Below, one piece after another: positions 10,541-22,684 of a stretch of DNA of 64,000 bases; position 1 is the stretch's first letter; the number at the start of each line of letters is the position of its first letter. The notes under the pieces were generated by a model. The model was not told the origin of the DNA. It searched no databases and saw only the letters and a program-made list of their open reading frames with translations. The translations under genes were made by a program, and so were the position numbers. Source of the DNA: Bretschneidera sinensis (lineage: Eukaryota; Streptophyta; Magnoliopsida; Brassicales; Akaniaceae). The stretch is taken from assembly GCA_023935145.1 (NCBI GenBank), contig CM043701.1, positions 72,788,817 through 72,852,816 on the forward strand, in the 5' to 3' direction.

Positions 10541-12393
10541 GATTTACTATTGAATGAAATAATTCTTTTGAAAAAAAAGGTTGGACGATTGCTGTCACGA
10601 GGAGAAGGAAAAAAAAAGGGATAACCACCTAGACACTTAGTGTCTAGGTGTAGAAGGTATAGGTAAAGTGTCTTGCATGCAAGACACATGAAGAGGAAAC
10701 AAATAGAAGTGCTGAACGGTGGGGGTTAATTATATAAGAACTTAGTTTTTTTTTGTTTTGTTTTATTTTTCTTACCAAATCCCGTTTGGTTTTCTTCTTT
10801 CTTCAATTCAAATTTTCTAGCAAAAGGTTATAAAGAAAATTTCTCCAATATTAGAGATAGTATAGTCATTCAATTACAATAACAAGACTTCATTATATTT
10901 TAGGTGTTGGTAATTAGTAATCTCAAGAAATTGCTGAAATGAGCTAGAAAGGCAATGAGGTGATCCACGGGTAGCATTAAGTGGTGAGTTGGATTTACTT
11001 TGAGTAATCGAAACCAATAAAAATATGAATTTATGATATTTTAATAAATTGTTTAATTATAATGATTTAACAATGTACTTTTCGATAAGTATGGTAATTG
11101 ATTTGGTTTATTGATTATGGATTTAATAATATGATGAATATTAATTATATGAATAAATGAAAAATGTGTTGAAAAGTTATATGAAATTTCTGAAAAATAT
11201 GATTGAAAAGTTGATATGATATAGGAGAAAACAATTTAATAAATATGATAAAAATAATAATTTTGAGAAAGAGCTAGATAATTGAATTGAAGTTTTTGAT
11301 GTATGCTTGCTTGCATATTATTGCTCATATGCATAAAAGAAAAGACTAGGGAGGCAACTAGTTTAGCTGAAAAGACCAGAAAGACAGCTGGTTTAGCTAT
11401 AAAAAAAAAAGACTAGAAAGGCAGCTAGTCTTGCTAAAAAAAAACCAGGAAGGCAGTTGGTCTAGCTAAAAAGACCAGGAAGGTAGTTATTCTAGCTAAA
11501 ACATGTCGATATGTGGGAATATGTTCCCTGATGATAATATGAAATGATCTGATGAGAAAGAAAGAAAGATAATTTAAATTCATGCATTACATTTGTTTTA
11601 AATATTGATTTTTATTGATAGAGTCCTAAAGTATTCGTCTTGATTGTGAAATTATTAATAGATAAATGAGTCTCACAGAGATATATATATGATGAGAAAG
11701 AAATATGAAGGTATGATCTGATAAAAATTATCTGATTGATTGATTATATGCTGTGAACCTCATAACAAGGTAAATAATGATGTTGAATTGATAATCTTAA
11801 GATGATTAGATATATGAGAAGAAAAATTGATATGTTTGATGATTAATTTAATAAGAGATTGATAAATGGTTATAATCATGATATGACTGGTGATAATAGA
11901 ATGTTATTGTTGAATTATATGAAATAATAGATTAATGAATATTGGAAGATTATTTGAGAGATTGAATTGTTATATGTGAAGAAATAAATTATTAATATGT
12001 AACTGAAAGTATACAAATCGAATACTTCTAGTAAATTTAATTCACTGAGCTTGTGAAGCTCACTTCTCATTGTTAAATAATTTCAGGTAGCGGGCAGGAC
12101 AGATAGATTTGTAAGCTGTGATTCAGACTGAGTGATTATTTGCAAGCCTCATTGTCCACATCCTCATAATAATGAAAGAAATTTTATTTTTGTAAATATT
12201 CATGCATAATATGTAGTATATATGGTTTCAGTTGGGATTTTAATAATGTAACTCCCCTGTCGAGGGTTGAGGATTTATATATGTATATAATTTCAGTTAA
12301 TATTTTTATCTTGTTGTATATATTTGTCGTACTGGGATTTCAAAATGTGATGGCACCGTCTCGAGGATAACCAACCCAGGATGGGTCGTTACA
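10439..12393 (+). mobile_element. Solo LTR, probably Ty3/gypsy chromovirus type, inside CACTA-1
   Basis: The segment starts TGTAATACCCATG and ends ATGGGTCGTTACA, nearly inverted TG..CA ends. The near-identical pentamers TGCTA (10,434-10,438) and TGTTA (12,394-12,398) flank it. It interrupts the DUF4216-like end of the TnpD gene, which stops being recognisable exactly at 12,393. Internal features such as CACTGAGCTTGTGAAGCTCA and TTTCAGGTAGC resemble long LTRs of Tekay-like chromoviruses; that assignment is from memory of such LTRs and is tentative. No coding region is present, as expected for a solo LTR left by LTR-LTR recombination. Confidence 0.7.
11344..11497 (+). repeat. Five tandem hairpin units with compensating stem changes
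   Basis: Units of about 30-40 bp have the form GA-C-[T/C]-A-G, then 7-8 bases, then C-T-[A/G]-G-T-[T/C], then TAGCT and A-rich spacer. Stems: 11,344/11,358; 11,374/11,388; 11,411/11,425; 11,443/11,457; 11,473/11,486. Units 1 and 3 have T paired with A where unit 2 has C paired with G. Unit 4 keeps C-G, and unit 5 has lost pairing. Confidence 0.8.
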
Positions 12394-15300
12394 TGTTATG
12401 ATCATGTTATTATTATTATTATTTAAAGGGTATGGTAAGTAGTACACTTGTTTTGCTTGCTCCGCCAACACAAATGGCTCATTTGAATAAAGCCTTGATG
12501 TATGCTTTATATCTATAAGACTGTATTTCGGGTGTACCGTAAGTCCTCTCTCATAATCATACCAATGGAACTTAAACAATACAATTGTGTTATCTTTCAC
12601 TATATATTGTATAGCTATAATTTCTTTCAACATACCATAGAAGTCACGTTCGTATACTTCGTAACAACTACCTTTCACACAAACACCACTATTCATCATT
12701 TTCTTGAATTTTCCATACCCTTCAATGTGAAATTTGAATCCATTTACATTATAGCCACTATAATAGGTCACATGTTTACGCAGACTAAGTCCTAACTCTC
12801 ATATGAGATTGTCAATTGTATCGTCTCTCAAAACCTATTAAAATAAGATATACAAGCTTATATGATTCTGTTTATAATATTGAGGCAATTATCTCATTCA
12901 AGTATACTTACAAAGTTATGAAGCCTTTTCATGAAATCCTTCTCGTGAAGGTTTTCAATTTGTTCATTGGTGATATGACACCTCAACATTTCATTGTATT
13001 GCCAACAATATTGATAAAACCATAATATATAATCTATTGACACTATAAACAATAAGTTTAAGACGATGTATAAGGACTTGATCTCTACATAATTTAGGAA
13101 AACATATATCTCTACAGCCTTCTTCTCATTTTAATCTAAATCTCTTTTAGTCTCACGACCAAATGCACACCCTGGATAACAGAAAATGGATAGGCAGCCA
13201 TTTGGATCCATATCTCCCCCATCGTCATTTCAACCTACTCGATTCAACTCTTTTTTAACATTCGGTTCAAAACAGTATGTGCAGAAGTTAGAAGTTTTCG
13301 TTATGATATAAGCCTTCAACGCGTGCTTTGTTACAGACTTTTTTCTTTAGCCTGTGCATACACCTATTTTGTATATACATATTATGAAGTAATTATATAA
13401 AGGTAAAGCACCCGATTTTAAAAAAAAAAGATTAATAAGAGATATCACCTCTCAAATGGATACATCCATTGGTACTGCACAAAGCCCCCACCTTTAACCT
13501 CATAAGGTAAATAGATAGGCAAATTCTCTATAAAGTCAAAGAATGGTAGGAAGAATATCTTTTCCAGCTTATATAAAATCACCACAATGTTTTCCTCTAG
13601 TAACTTCATATGCTCAACCCATACCTGAGTTGTACATATGTCTCTAAAGAAGTTACTAAGTTCTGTTAATGGATCTCATATAGCATCAGGAAAAAATTCA
13701 CATAACGCCAATGATATTAATCTCTCTATGAACACGTGGCAATCATGACTCTTCATCCCGTATAACTTGCATTCATTCACATTGACACATCGGGCTATAT
13801 TTGAGACATACCCGCCTAGGAACTTCAGTTTCTCCACTCATTTGCGCACATCCTTTATCTGAAATTTATTCAAAGTGTAGAATACTTTAGATTTTTTAGG
13901 CTTCCTATTTACTTGAACAAACTCCAACTCTGGACGCTTACAAAGGTTCTTAATATCCTCAAAAGTTTTTAAATTAACTTTGGTTTTACCCTTAACGTCC
14001 ATAACTGTGCTGAAGACATTGTCAAACATATTTTTCTCAATATGCATGACATCTAAATTATGTTTTATGAAAAAAAAATTTCAAATATGGTAATTCCCAA
14101 AATATACTCTTTTTCAACAGTTATGCTCAACATCGAATCCTGGAATCTCTTGTTTCTTGTTCGTGTTACTAAATGAGATCTGATCGAAAAACAAAACTCT
14201 AGCCAACACTTTCTCCCCTGATAACCGTGGTGGAGGAGAATCTCTCTCAATTGTTCCCTTCTTGAAACTGTCCTTCTTCTTTCGAAAAGTATGACTGTGA
14301 GGTAGAAACTGGGGATGACAGTCAAACCAATAAGGCTTCCTACCATGAAGCAATCGAAATGACTTGGTACGCTCCATACAGTAAGGATAAGCTAGTTGGC
14401 CATGAGTACTCCACCCAGAAAGCATACCATAAGCTGAGAAGTCGTTAATTGTCCATAAAAGTGAAATTTTCATATTTAAATTTTGTTTCCTACTTGCATC
14501 ATAGGTAATCACTCCATCCGTCCACAACATCTTCAACCTATCTAACAGCGGCTTTACATAAACATCTAGATTTTTACCAGGGTGGTTTGGATCTAGAATG
14601 ATCAAGGATAAGAAAAAATTATTCTTCTTTATTCATATACCAGGAGGTAGATTGTACGAAGTAAAAAATGCCGGCCAACATGAGTATGGGGAAGCCGAAT
14701 GACCAAACAGAGTGAAATCGTCAATCGATAATCCCATTCTAACATTTCGTGGTTTGAGAGCAAACAACAGGTACTCAATATCAAAGTGTTTCCATGCCTC
14801 ACCATCCACAGGGTGGATGAGAAAGTCAGGCTTACTACGTTTTCCCTCCTTATGTCGTCTCATGTGTTCAGCACTGTTTTCTGAAATGTAAATTTTTTGA
14901 AGTCTTGGTGTGATTAGAAGCTAATGTAACACTTTAAATGTTTTGTTGTTTTAGTTTTCATTTTCCACTTTTTTAGGTTGAAATCTATCATGACCATAGA
15001 TGTCACAATTTTTCTTTTGCATGTCTTCTTGAGAGTACAATATACATTCATTCGGGTATGCATGTATCTTTTAATAACCAAGTCCTAACCCTTTCAACAT
15101 CTTCTTGCATTGGTAAAAGTTTCTCGGCAACTTCTTGCCCTTCGACAACACACTCTTAATTATTGACATTAATCGGTTGTAATAGCTCTCAAACATGTTA
15201 AAATCTGAGTTACAATTCAATAGTTGAGCAACCACCGATAACTTTGTATGCTTCTTGCAACCTTCCTATAAAGGCTCCTCAACATCTCTTAGTAAATAGT

Positions 15301-15706
15301 AAAACTTAGCAGCATCACGATTTGAGGCTTCCTCAATGTTCCAATTAAATTCAGAATCAACATTATCCATTATCAAGTCCCCCATCTGATTCCTTCCTCT
15401 GAATCTTCCCTTCACATTTTCATTTCGGCTTGTCGAATGTCCCAAAAACAAAGGGACATCTGCGTATCGAGTCCATCTCTTATAATTCCTAACAAAACCC
15501 TTGTTTTATAGGTGCACGGTAACCACATATCTCTTCAGAAACTAACTATTACTACAAACAAAGCAAGGACATCGAATAGTTCCCTTATACATGTAACGCT
15601 TATTACTATACGTGAAGTTAAGGAATCATTCAAGTCCATTCCTAAATTCTTCTGATATTGCATTACGCACAACTCGATAATCCATCCAACTCCGATCAAC
15701 TGACAT
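12394..15706 (-). pseudogene. CACTA-1 TnpD-type transposase (tnp2 family), several stops
   Basis: The start MSVDRSWMDYR is at 15,706. It opens the transposase-associated N-terminal domain with KGTIRCPCFVC (15,600-15,540). Next come LYEGCKKHTKLS with LPRNFYQCKKMLKGLGLGY, and then the catalytic-core region: DPNHPGKNLDVYVKPLLDRL, LLWTINDFSAYGMLSGWST and HGRKPYWFDCH (14,600-14,320). HIEKNMFDNV follows at 14,046. A DUF4218-like region (MKSHDCHVFIERL, VQYQWMYPFER) spans about 13,760-13,440. A DUF4216-like end (NSGVCVKGSCYEV, DFYGMLKEI, LAEQAKQVYYLPYP) spans 12,771-12,394. At least four in-frame stops plus frameshifts inactivate it. TnpD cuts the element ends together with TnpA. The 3' end was separated by the solo LTR insertion. 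Confidence 0.88.
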
Positions 15707-17409
15707 CGTTCCATATACTAAACAGTTTTGAGCTTCAAAGTATTCCAATTTAAAATTAACTAACATATATAACTCAAAATAAATAAAGTAACTTAATATT
15801 TATGTGATAAATCAATTTAAAAGTCATGTTTTTAGTGGACATATTTTTTAGTACATTCGTCTACATTTTATACATAAATTATATCCTTAAGTAATTGAAA
15901 ACTAATTAAAAGCATACACAAGTTAAAATTTGCATACCGAATAAAAGGGAGTAGTGTGACCACACAAGAAGTAATGTGTATCACCGATTGATAGTATAAC
16001 ATGTTAAAGAAAATTATAAAGTATTAACGAATAAGTAATTAAAAAAAATTGATTATATATAGACGTCACACATACTGAAGCTATCTAGTGATATCATTCC
16101 TTTAACTAAAAGTTAAGGGTCCTAACCTATTCAAGAATGCATAATACTTATTACATTTAAAACTCCTATGTTGTTTCCTTTCGGAAAAAAATTCAGCAGC
16201 AGTTCCCCTTAATTCTCTAAGTACACAACTTAAATTTGGTGCTATCCCTCGAAGGAGATAGCCACGAATTTAGTATGTACCTAGAGATCAATGAGATGTA
16301 TTACAAAAATTTTATCGAAACAAAACAAGCAAGGAATTATTAACTGCAGTAAAATCAAACATTCCTGAACTGTCCACAATGGACAATCCAATGATTATTT
16401 TAACACAAGCACTCTCATTGCAAACATGTTAATTAGGAAACAACAAACTCATTTGTGTCACTCAATAATCCTCAAACGGGTGATCTAAAGTAAGACACAA
16501 TGCATGATATATTCAAATAAAGAATATATAAGAGAAATCAGGGAATATTAAGAGAAAATCCAACATAAAATTCAACATAGTTTTCCTTATTTATCAGACT
16601 TTCCCAAATTTTTCACAAGTCAAAAGAACCTGCAAAATTCAATTCAATATGAACCCAACCAAATACAATCAATTATATAGTCTATCCGCCATATATATTT
16701 ATCTACCAAATAAACTGTTACTTTTTATTGGAATTAAAGAACTACAATTAACTTAGAAAATTCTTTGTCTAAACAAACATAAAATAAAAAAAATCTACAC
16801 TAACATTTCAATATAATGCCTAAATTTAAACTAACAAGAAAATTTAAGTTCTAACCTAATTTTTAATTATTTTTTTAACAAAACAATGCTTAAATGTAAA
16901 CTAACATATCAAAATAATGCCTAGCTAAATTTAGAATAATAATTAAAATTAAGTTCTAATCAACTTATTTTTTTATTAGAGTTAATCAACCTAAATTTTT
17001 ATTTAATTTTTTTTACAAAATAATGCGTAAATTTAAATTAACATAACAAAATCTAAACTAAAATATCAAAATAATGCCTAAATTTGAAGTAACATATAAA
17101 ACTATTTATTAATTATTTTTAAAATAATTACATTTACACTAACAAAAAAATCAAAAAATATATACAAATAATGCAAGAGTAATGTAAATTAGACTAATTA
17201 ACAAAAAACTCTAAAAATATATATATGAACAATTAAAATAAATAATTATAATAAATAAAAAAACAAATATTTAACAAACAAAATGGAAATAGGAAGTGAA
17301 AGAGACATACCACAAGGTCACACGCACGGTAGAGGGAAGGAGAACAGAGGAAAGGGAAGAGAAAAATGAAAAAGGAAGGGAGAAAAAAAGAATAGGAAGA
17401 GGGAGAGAG
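15707..17409. other. CACTA-1 noncoding region upstream of TnpD
   Basis: No protein similarity is seen in this AT-rich stretch, which in the transposon's orientation is 5' of the TnpD gene. Degenerate repeats of AATAATGCCTAAATTTAAA lie at about 16,815-17,090. A GA-rich tract (17,330-17,414) ends at the Tork insertion site. Confidence 0.6.
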
Positions 17410-17414
17410 AGAGA

Positions 17415-18324
17415 TGTTGGTGTTTGTCTGAGGTTTAAACAAGGTTTGAAGAGGTTCAGCATCAGGTCTTGGTGCCTCGGCCTCCAGGAACTCTAGAAGA
17501 TGGAAGATGGGTTGTGCGTCGCGGCCTGGGGTGTGTGCGCCACCGCCTGGTCCTGTGCGCCGCGGCTCAACCAATCTAGGTCGCGGCCTGGCCCTGTGCG
17601 CCATGGCTCAGCCACTCCAAGTCGCGGCCTCTAGCAAGGTGAAGAGTTGTTATGTGTTTCAGCTCTCTTCAGGTCGTGGCTTGCCCCGTTCTAGGCCGCG
17701 GCTTGAAGGCACACCTGATGCAAGTTTTTCAGCCTTTGAAAGCTGCGTGGATACATGATCAATACGCACAGAATCACTTAGACTTGATCAAAGGCTATTG
17801 TTGATTAGTCCTCAAGATCTAAGGGTGGATATTGAACTTCAAGATTGGTTAAGAAGTTGGTGCACTATATAAAGGGTCACCTAGCTTCAATCTCAATACA
17901 AGACATACAAGTGATCATCATACAAGAGAATTCAAGTGCAAGTGTGAGAGTGCAAAGACACAAAACACAGGAGAGGCACTAGAATAAATCTAAAAAAAGA
18001 GGCTGGTTATAAGGAGAGAGTAGCATAGATTGGGTAGAGGGCTTTGTAATAGTTCTTATCACTTTCTTTCTTCTCCTCTCTGGTTTTTCAAGAACTTAAG
18101 ATTCTTGAAGGGGTGTTGCTGAAATCTGTAAGAACTCATTGATTTAGTGCAAAGAGTTCAGAGAAACTCACGGGGACGTAGGCTATTGCTGAACCTCGAT
18201 AACAATTGTTGTGTTCTTTCTTTTTTCTTTGATTTTTGTTTCTATTTCGGTTCGTTACGAGTCACTCTAGACTTGGGTATTTGGAAGATCACCACTTCAG
18301 CATCTTGAAGGTGATTTCCCAACA
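17415..18324 (+). repeat. Tork element 5' LTR
   Basis: It runs from TGTTGGTGTTTG to TTTCCCAACA. A TATA box (TATATAAAG) lies at 17,866. A GC-rich cassette at about 17,465-17,710 repeats TGTGCGCC and GGCCGCGGCTT-like words, in contrast to the AT-rich surroundings. The last 45 bases form an imperfect hairpin (arms 18,281-18,293 and 18,310-18,322). ORFs across the cassette are chance. Confidence 0.92.
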
Positions 18325-18325
18325 G

Positions 18326-18370
18326 TGGTATTAGAGCTTAAGGAGATACCACCAACAGTGGTATCAGAGC
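18326..18370 (+). promoter_or_regulatory. Primer binding site, present twice
   Basis: Next to the LTR, TGGTATTAGAGC (18,326-18,337) matches the initiator Met-tRNA 3' end with one mismatch. A perfect TGGTATCAGAGC follows at 18,359-18,370, again preceded by CCAACAG like the LTR junction. A third partial match (GGTATCAGAG) is near 18,410. Confidence 0.85.
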
Positions 18371-18607
18371 TATGGTCTAAGAACAGCGGGTATCGAAGCT
18401 GGAACAGAAGGTATCAGAGTCAAGACTCCAAGAATTAAAGGCCAACTTCTTGGGTGATTCAAGAATGGTGCTGGGATCAAGATCTGATATGTTCTTGAGA
18501 GTGATTCAAGAACAGTATTGAGATCTATCTTTGATTGAGTTCTTGTGATTTAGAAGTTTGGGAAAGCAATTGTGGGTGCTGCATAAATCTAGGATTTTCT
18601 CAGCAGG

Positions 18608-19558
18608 ATGGCTTCAAATTTCATTGTTGAGAAGTTTGATGGAAATGGAGACTTTTCCCTTTGGAAGCGGAAGATCAAGGCTGTTCTTATGCAACAAAAA
18701 GTGAACTTGGCTATTGGAGAAGATGATGCTTTTCCAGCAAGTATCACAGAGGACCAGTGGATTGAGATGAAGAAGATGGTGTACAACACCATTTTCTTGC
18801 ACATGTCGGATAGTGTCACAAGGGAGTACGGAGACTCGGAAGATCCTGCTGTCATATGAAAGAAACTAGATGAGTTGTTTCTTACCAAAACTCTCTCTAA
18901 TAAGATTTATCTTCTTAAAAGAATCTTTGCCTTTAAAATGGATCCTAATAAAGAGTTTCAAGATAATCTTGATGTGTTTAATAAGCTAGTTCAATTGAAT
19001 AGTTGTAGGATAACATTCCCGGATGAACAATTGGTTGTTATTTTATTGAATTCTCTTCCTGATTGTTTTGATAATTTGATTAATGATATTGAATCTGGAA
19101 GAGATACTTTAACCAAGGAGATTGTGATCAATGCCATAAGGTCTCATGATTTCAAAGCCAAGATAAGGGAAGCATCAATTGGGGAAGGGCTGTTCGTTAG
19201 AGGAAGGCTAGCAACTCAGAATGGCAGTAGCATTCATGGTAACTACCGGGAGAAATCAAGAGGTAGAGGGCAGAGCCATGGGAGATCTCATTCCAAACCG
19301 AGATTTGGAGGAAAGAGATGCTTCTACTTCAATAAGAAGGGTCATTTCAGGAGAGATTGCAAGAATAATATGTGGGATGAGAGAGGAGGAAGCCATACCA
19401 AGAATGGAGAGGCTTCGGTTGCCAAAGGAGAACAACTAGATGATGTTCTTGTTGTGTGCTCAAATGTGAGCAGGAGGCAAGGCAGTGAGAAATGGATCTT
19501 GGATTTCGGTTTCACTTATCATATGTGCCCTTACAAGGATTGGTTCAAGAATTTATAG
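18608..19558 (+). pseudogene. Tork element gag and protease start
   Basis: ATG at 18,608 opens MASNFIVEKFDGNGDFSLW, the usual copia gag start. An in-frame TGA at 18,857 is followed in the same frame by the UBN2-type gag body to a basic tail (GRGQSHGRSHSKPRFGGKR). The zinc knuckle reads CFYFNKKGHFRRDC: the second Cys is Phe, so zinc binding is doubtful. The protease motif follows as WILDFGFTYHMCP. The catalytic Asp remains, but the usual Ser-Gly after it is Phe-Gly. TAG at 19,556 ends this stretch. Gag would form the particle and protease would cut the polyprotein. Confidence 0.9.
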
Positions 19559-20944
19559 GAAACCAATGATGGAAAGGTTTTCTTGGGGAATGACACTTCT
19601 TGCCAAGTGAGGGGGATAGGAGACATCTAATTGAAGATGTTTGATGGAGTCACAAGGCTGTTGCGAAATGTGAGGTATCTTCTGGATTTGAAAAGGAATT
19701 TGATCTCATTGGGGCAGCTGGATTCCATAGGGTACACATACAAGGCAGAAGGAGGAAAGATTAAGGTGACCAAGGGATCTTTGATTGTGATCAAAACAGC
19801 AATAAAAGATGGACTTTATGAGATGATCGGAAAGAAAAAAATCAAGGATCAAGCAGCAAGCTTGATGGTTGAGATGGATAAGGCAGCCCTTTGGCATACT
19901 CGCTTGGGACATATGAGCGAAAAGGGCCTGGAAGTTCTCAACAATGATGGTTTACTTGGTGGTGACAATGTAGAGAAACTCGATTTCTGTGAGTGTTGCG
20001 TTCTTGGGAAGCAACACCGGGTCAGTTTCAACACCAGAGTGCACAAGTCTAAGGGGATTCTTAACTACATTCATTCAGACCTTTGGGGACCAGCAAGAAC
20101 ACCAACAAAGGGGAGTAACTTTTACTTTTTGTCTTTAATTGATGATTATTCAATAAATATTTGGGTTTATTTGCTTAAAAATAAATCAGATGCTTTGAAT
20201 AAATTTGTGGTGTGGAAAAAGTTACTAGAGACTCAAACGGGTAGGGTAGTCAAGGCTTTACGAATCGATAATGGCTTAGAATTTTGCAATAAGGATTTTG
20301 ATAAATTATGTGAGTTAAATGGCATTCTAATACATAGAACAGTTGTAAAAACACCTCAGCAAAATGGAGTTGCTGAGAGGATAAATAGGACCCTTATGGA
20401 AAAGGTTAAGTGCATGTTAATTGGGTCTAGTTTACCAAAATATTTTTGGGGGAAAGCTATGTCTACTGTTGCATACTTGGTAAATAGATCACCCTTTAGA
20501 GCTTTAGAGCTCAAGACTCCCATAGAGATGTGGAGTGGGACACCCCCTGAGTTGAGCAACCTTAGGACTTTTGGGTGTGCTGCATTTGCATATTAAAAGG
20601 ATGATAAACTTAACTCAAGATCTAGAAAATGTGTATTTCTAGGGTATGGTGATGGGGTTAAGGGATATAGGTTGTGGTCCTTAGAACCAAAAGGAATGAA
20701 ACTCATAATAAGTAGGGATGTTATTTTTAATGAATTATTATTTCCCTATTTGGAGAAAACTAACCCTGCAGGGGCTAGTGAGCAAACTAGTCCGGAATTT
20801 ATGGAGCATCGCATCAAGGAAAATTTAGTTCAGGTAGAGCAAGGAAGACAAGAGGGTTCAGACCATGTAAAGCCCATTAATGAAGGCCATGCTCGGGATA
20901 TTCAAGAGGAGGCTGAACTAGAAGGGGATGATGCAGTAAGTTAA
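19559..20944 (+). pseudogene. Tork element integrase and linker to RT
   Basis: The frame continues from the protease with stops at 19,628, 20,594 and 20,942. The pre-integrase zinc finger is intact (HTRLGH...CECCVLGKQ). The catalytic triad is intact: Asp in HSDLWGP, Asp in LRIDNG, Glu in GVAERINRTL. The chain continues through YLVNRSPFRALELKTP and, after the stop at 20,594, CVFLGYGDGVKGYRLW, the copia C-terminal integrase motif. An acidic linker (GHARDIQEEAELEGDDAVS) leads towards RT. The fold is well preserved, and only point mutations to stops inactivate it. Confidence 0.9.
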
Positions 20945-22603
20945 AATGACTACCGGCTCACAATGGACTAAGAAAGGAGGGTAGTCAGACCACCTTTGAG
21001 ATATGGGTTTGCGGATGCAAATGTAGTAGCTCCTTATTCAGAAGGAGGGATGGTTGAACCAAAAACTTACATGGAAGCCATGGAATGTAATGAGTCATCA
21101 AAGTGGCAGCTAGCTATGGAGGAAGAATAACTCTTGGGAATTGGTGCCCAAACCAGAAAAACAGAGAGTTGTGGATTGTAAATTGGTTTACAAGATCAAA
21201 TAAGGGAACACTCCAGGGGATGAAGTTCGGTATAAAGCTAGGCTGGTGGTGAAGGGGTTCACACAAAGAGAAGGCATAGATTTAACTAAAATATTCTCAC
21301 CAGTTGTGAAGTACAAGACGATATGGATAGTATTGGCAATGGTTGCCCAATTTAATTGGGAGATCGAGCAAATGAATATGAAGACAGCATTCTTGCATGG
21401 AGAGCTTGATGAGACCATCTACATGAGGCAACTCGAAGGCTATGAGGAAGGAAAGCAGGGAGAGTTGGTGTGCAAATTGAAGAAATCTCTCTATGGCCTG
21501 AAGCAATCACCTCGGCAATGGAATAAGAGGTTTGATTCCTTTGTAACTAGCTTGGGTTTCATGAGGAGCTACTATAATTCGTGCTTGTACTACAAGGGGC
21601 ACAAGGTGGAGGAAGTGGTGATCATCCTCATCTATGTTGATGATATGCTGTTGGTTGGGAGCAACATGGAGAGGATAGAAAAATTAAAGGCTTAACTCAG
21701 TAAAGAGTTTGAGATGAAGGATCTTGGCCATACACAGAAGATCCTTGGGATGAATATAATCCGGGAAAGGGAGAGAAACAGATTGAAGATTTCTCAGACT
21801 TCTTACATAGAGAAGATGATATCTAAGTTCTCTATGGAAGAGAGCAAACCAGTGAAGGTTCCCTTTGCTGGTCATTTCAAGTTTTCTAGCAATCAATGTC
21901 CAAGATCGAAAGTGGAGAAGAAGGAAATGGAAAAGGTCTCTTACTCTAGTGCGGTTGGATCAATCATGTTCATAATGATAAGCACTAGACCTGACATTGC
22001 TCATGCAATGAGTGTTCGCAATAGGTTTATGAGTAATCCTGGAAAGGAGCATTGGCTTGGGATGAAGTGGTCGTTGAGGTACTTGAAGGGAATCCCAGAT
22101 ATGGGGCTGGTTTATGAGAAGAGAGGTAAGTCCATCTGTCTTGAGGGTTATGCAGATTCGGACTATGGAGCAGACCAAGATAGAAGAAGATCGATTACCT
22201 CATACTTCTTCAACTTAAACAGATGTTGTATAAGTTGGAAGGCTCAGTTGCAGGCGGTGGTAGCACTCTCAACAACCGAGGCTGAGTACATAGCGCTACG
22301 AAAGCCATAAAGGAGGCTATGTGGTGCAAATGGTTGTTGGAAGAGTTGAAGGTCTTGAAAGAGCAGGTGGTGGTGTATTTGGATAGCCAAAGTGCATTGC
22401 ACTTATGTAAGAATCTAGTGTTCTATGAGAGGACAAAGCACATGGATGTTCGGTATCATTTCATTCAGGAAAATTTTACGGAATGATGCATTCATGTGGA
22501 CAAGGTAGCCACGGAGGAAAATCCTGCAGATTTAGACACCAAGGTTCTACCTCTAAGTAAGTTCAATCATTGCCTTGGACTACTTAGGATTGGAGTCAGT
22601 TAA
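20945..22603 (+). pseudogene. Tork element reverse transcriptase and RNase H
   Basis: A frameshift near 21,130 precedes WELVPKPEKQRVVDC. RT then runs through ARLVVKGFTQREGID, the catalytic Asp region MNMKTAFLHGELDETIYM, KKSLYGLKQSPRQW and an intact YVDDMLLVG. A TAA at 21,693 interrupts, and the same frame resumes with KDLGHTQKILGM and STRPDIAHAMS. RNase H shows YADSDYGAD, STTEAEYIAL and, after a single-base frameshift near 22,300, DSQSALHLCKN and KHMDVRYHFI. The pol end is TAA at 22,601. These domains copy the RNA genome and remove its RNA strand. Confidence 0.9.
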
Positions 22604-22671
22604 TATGATGACTCAAGATGAGTTTGGATCCTGAGTTCTCTACATAATGGGTTTGGGTTTAATCGCTTAGA

Positions 22672-22684
22672 CACAGGTAGAGAT
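22672..22684 (+). promoter_or_regulatory. Polypurine tract of the Tork element
   Basis: CACAGGTAGAGAT lies directly before the 3' LTR start TGTTGATG, in the position of the plus-strand primer. Confidence 0.7.

Noticed and set aside
17233..17758. Several ORFs on both strands around the Tork 5' LTR start
   Set aside because: They span the LTR boundary and its GC-rich cassette, and no protein family matches.
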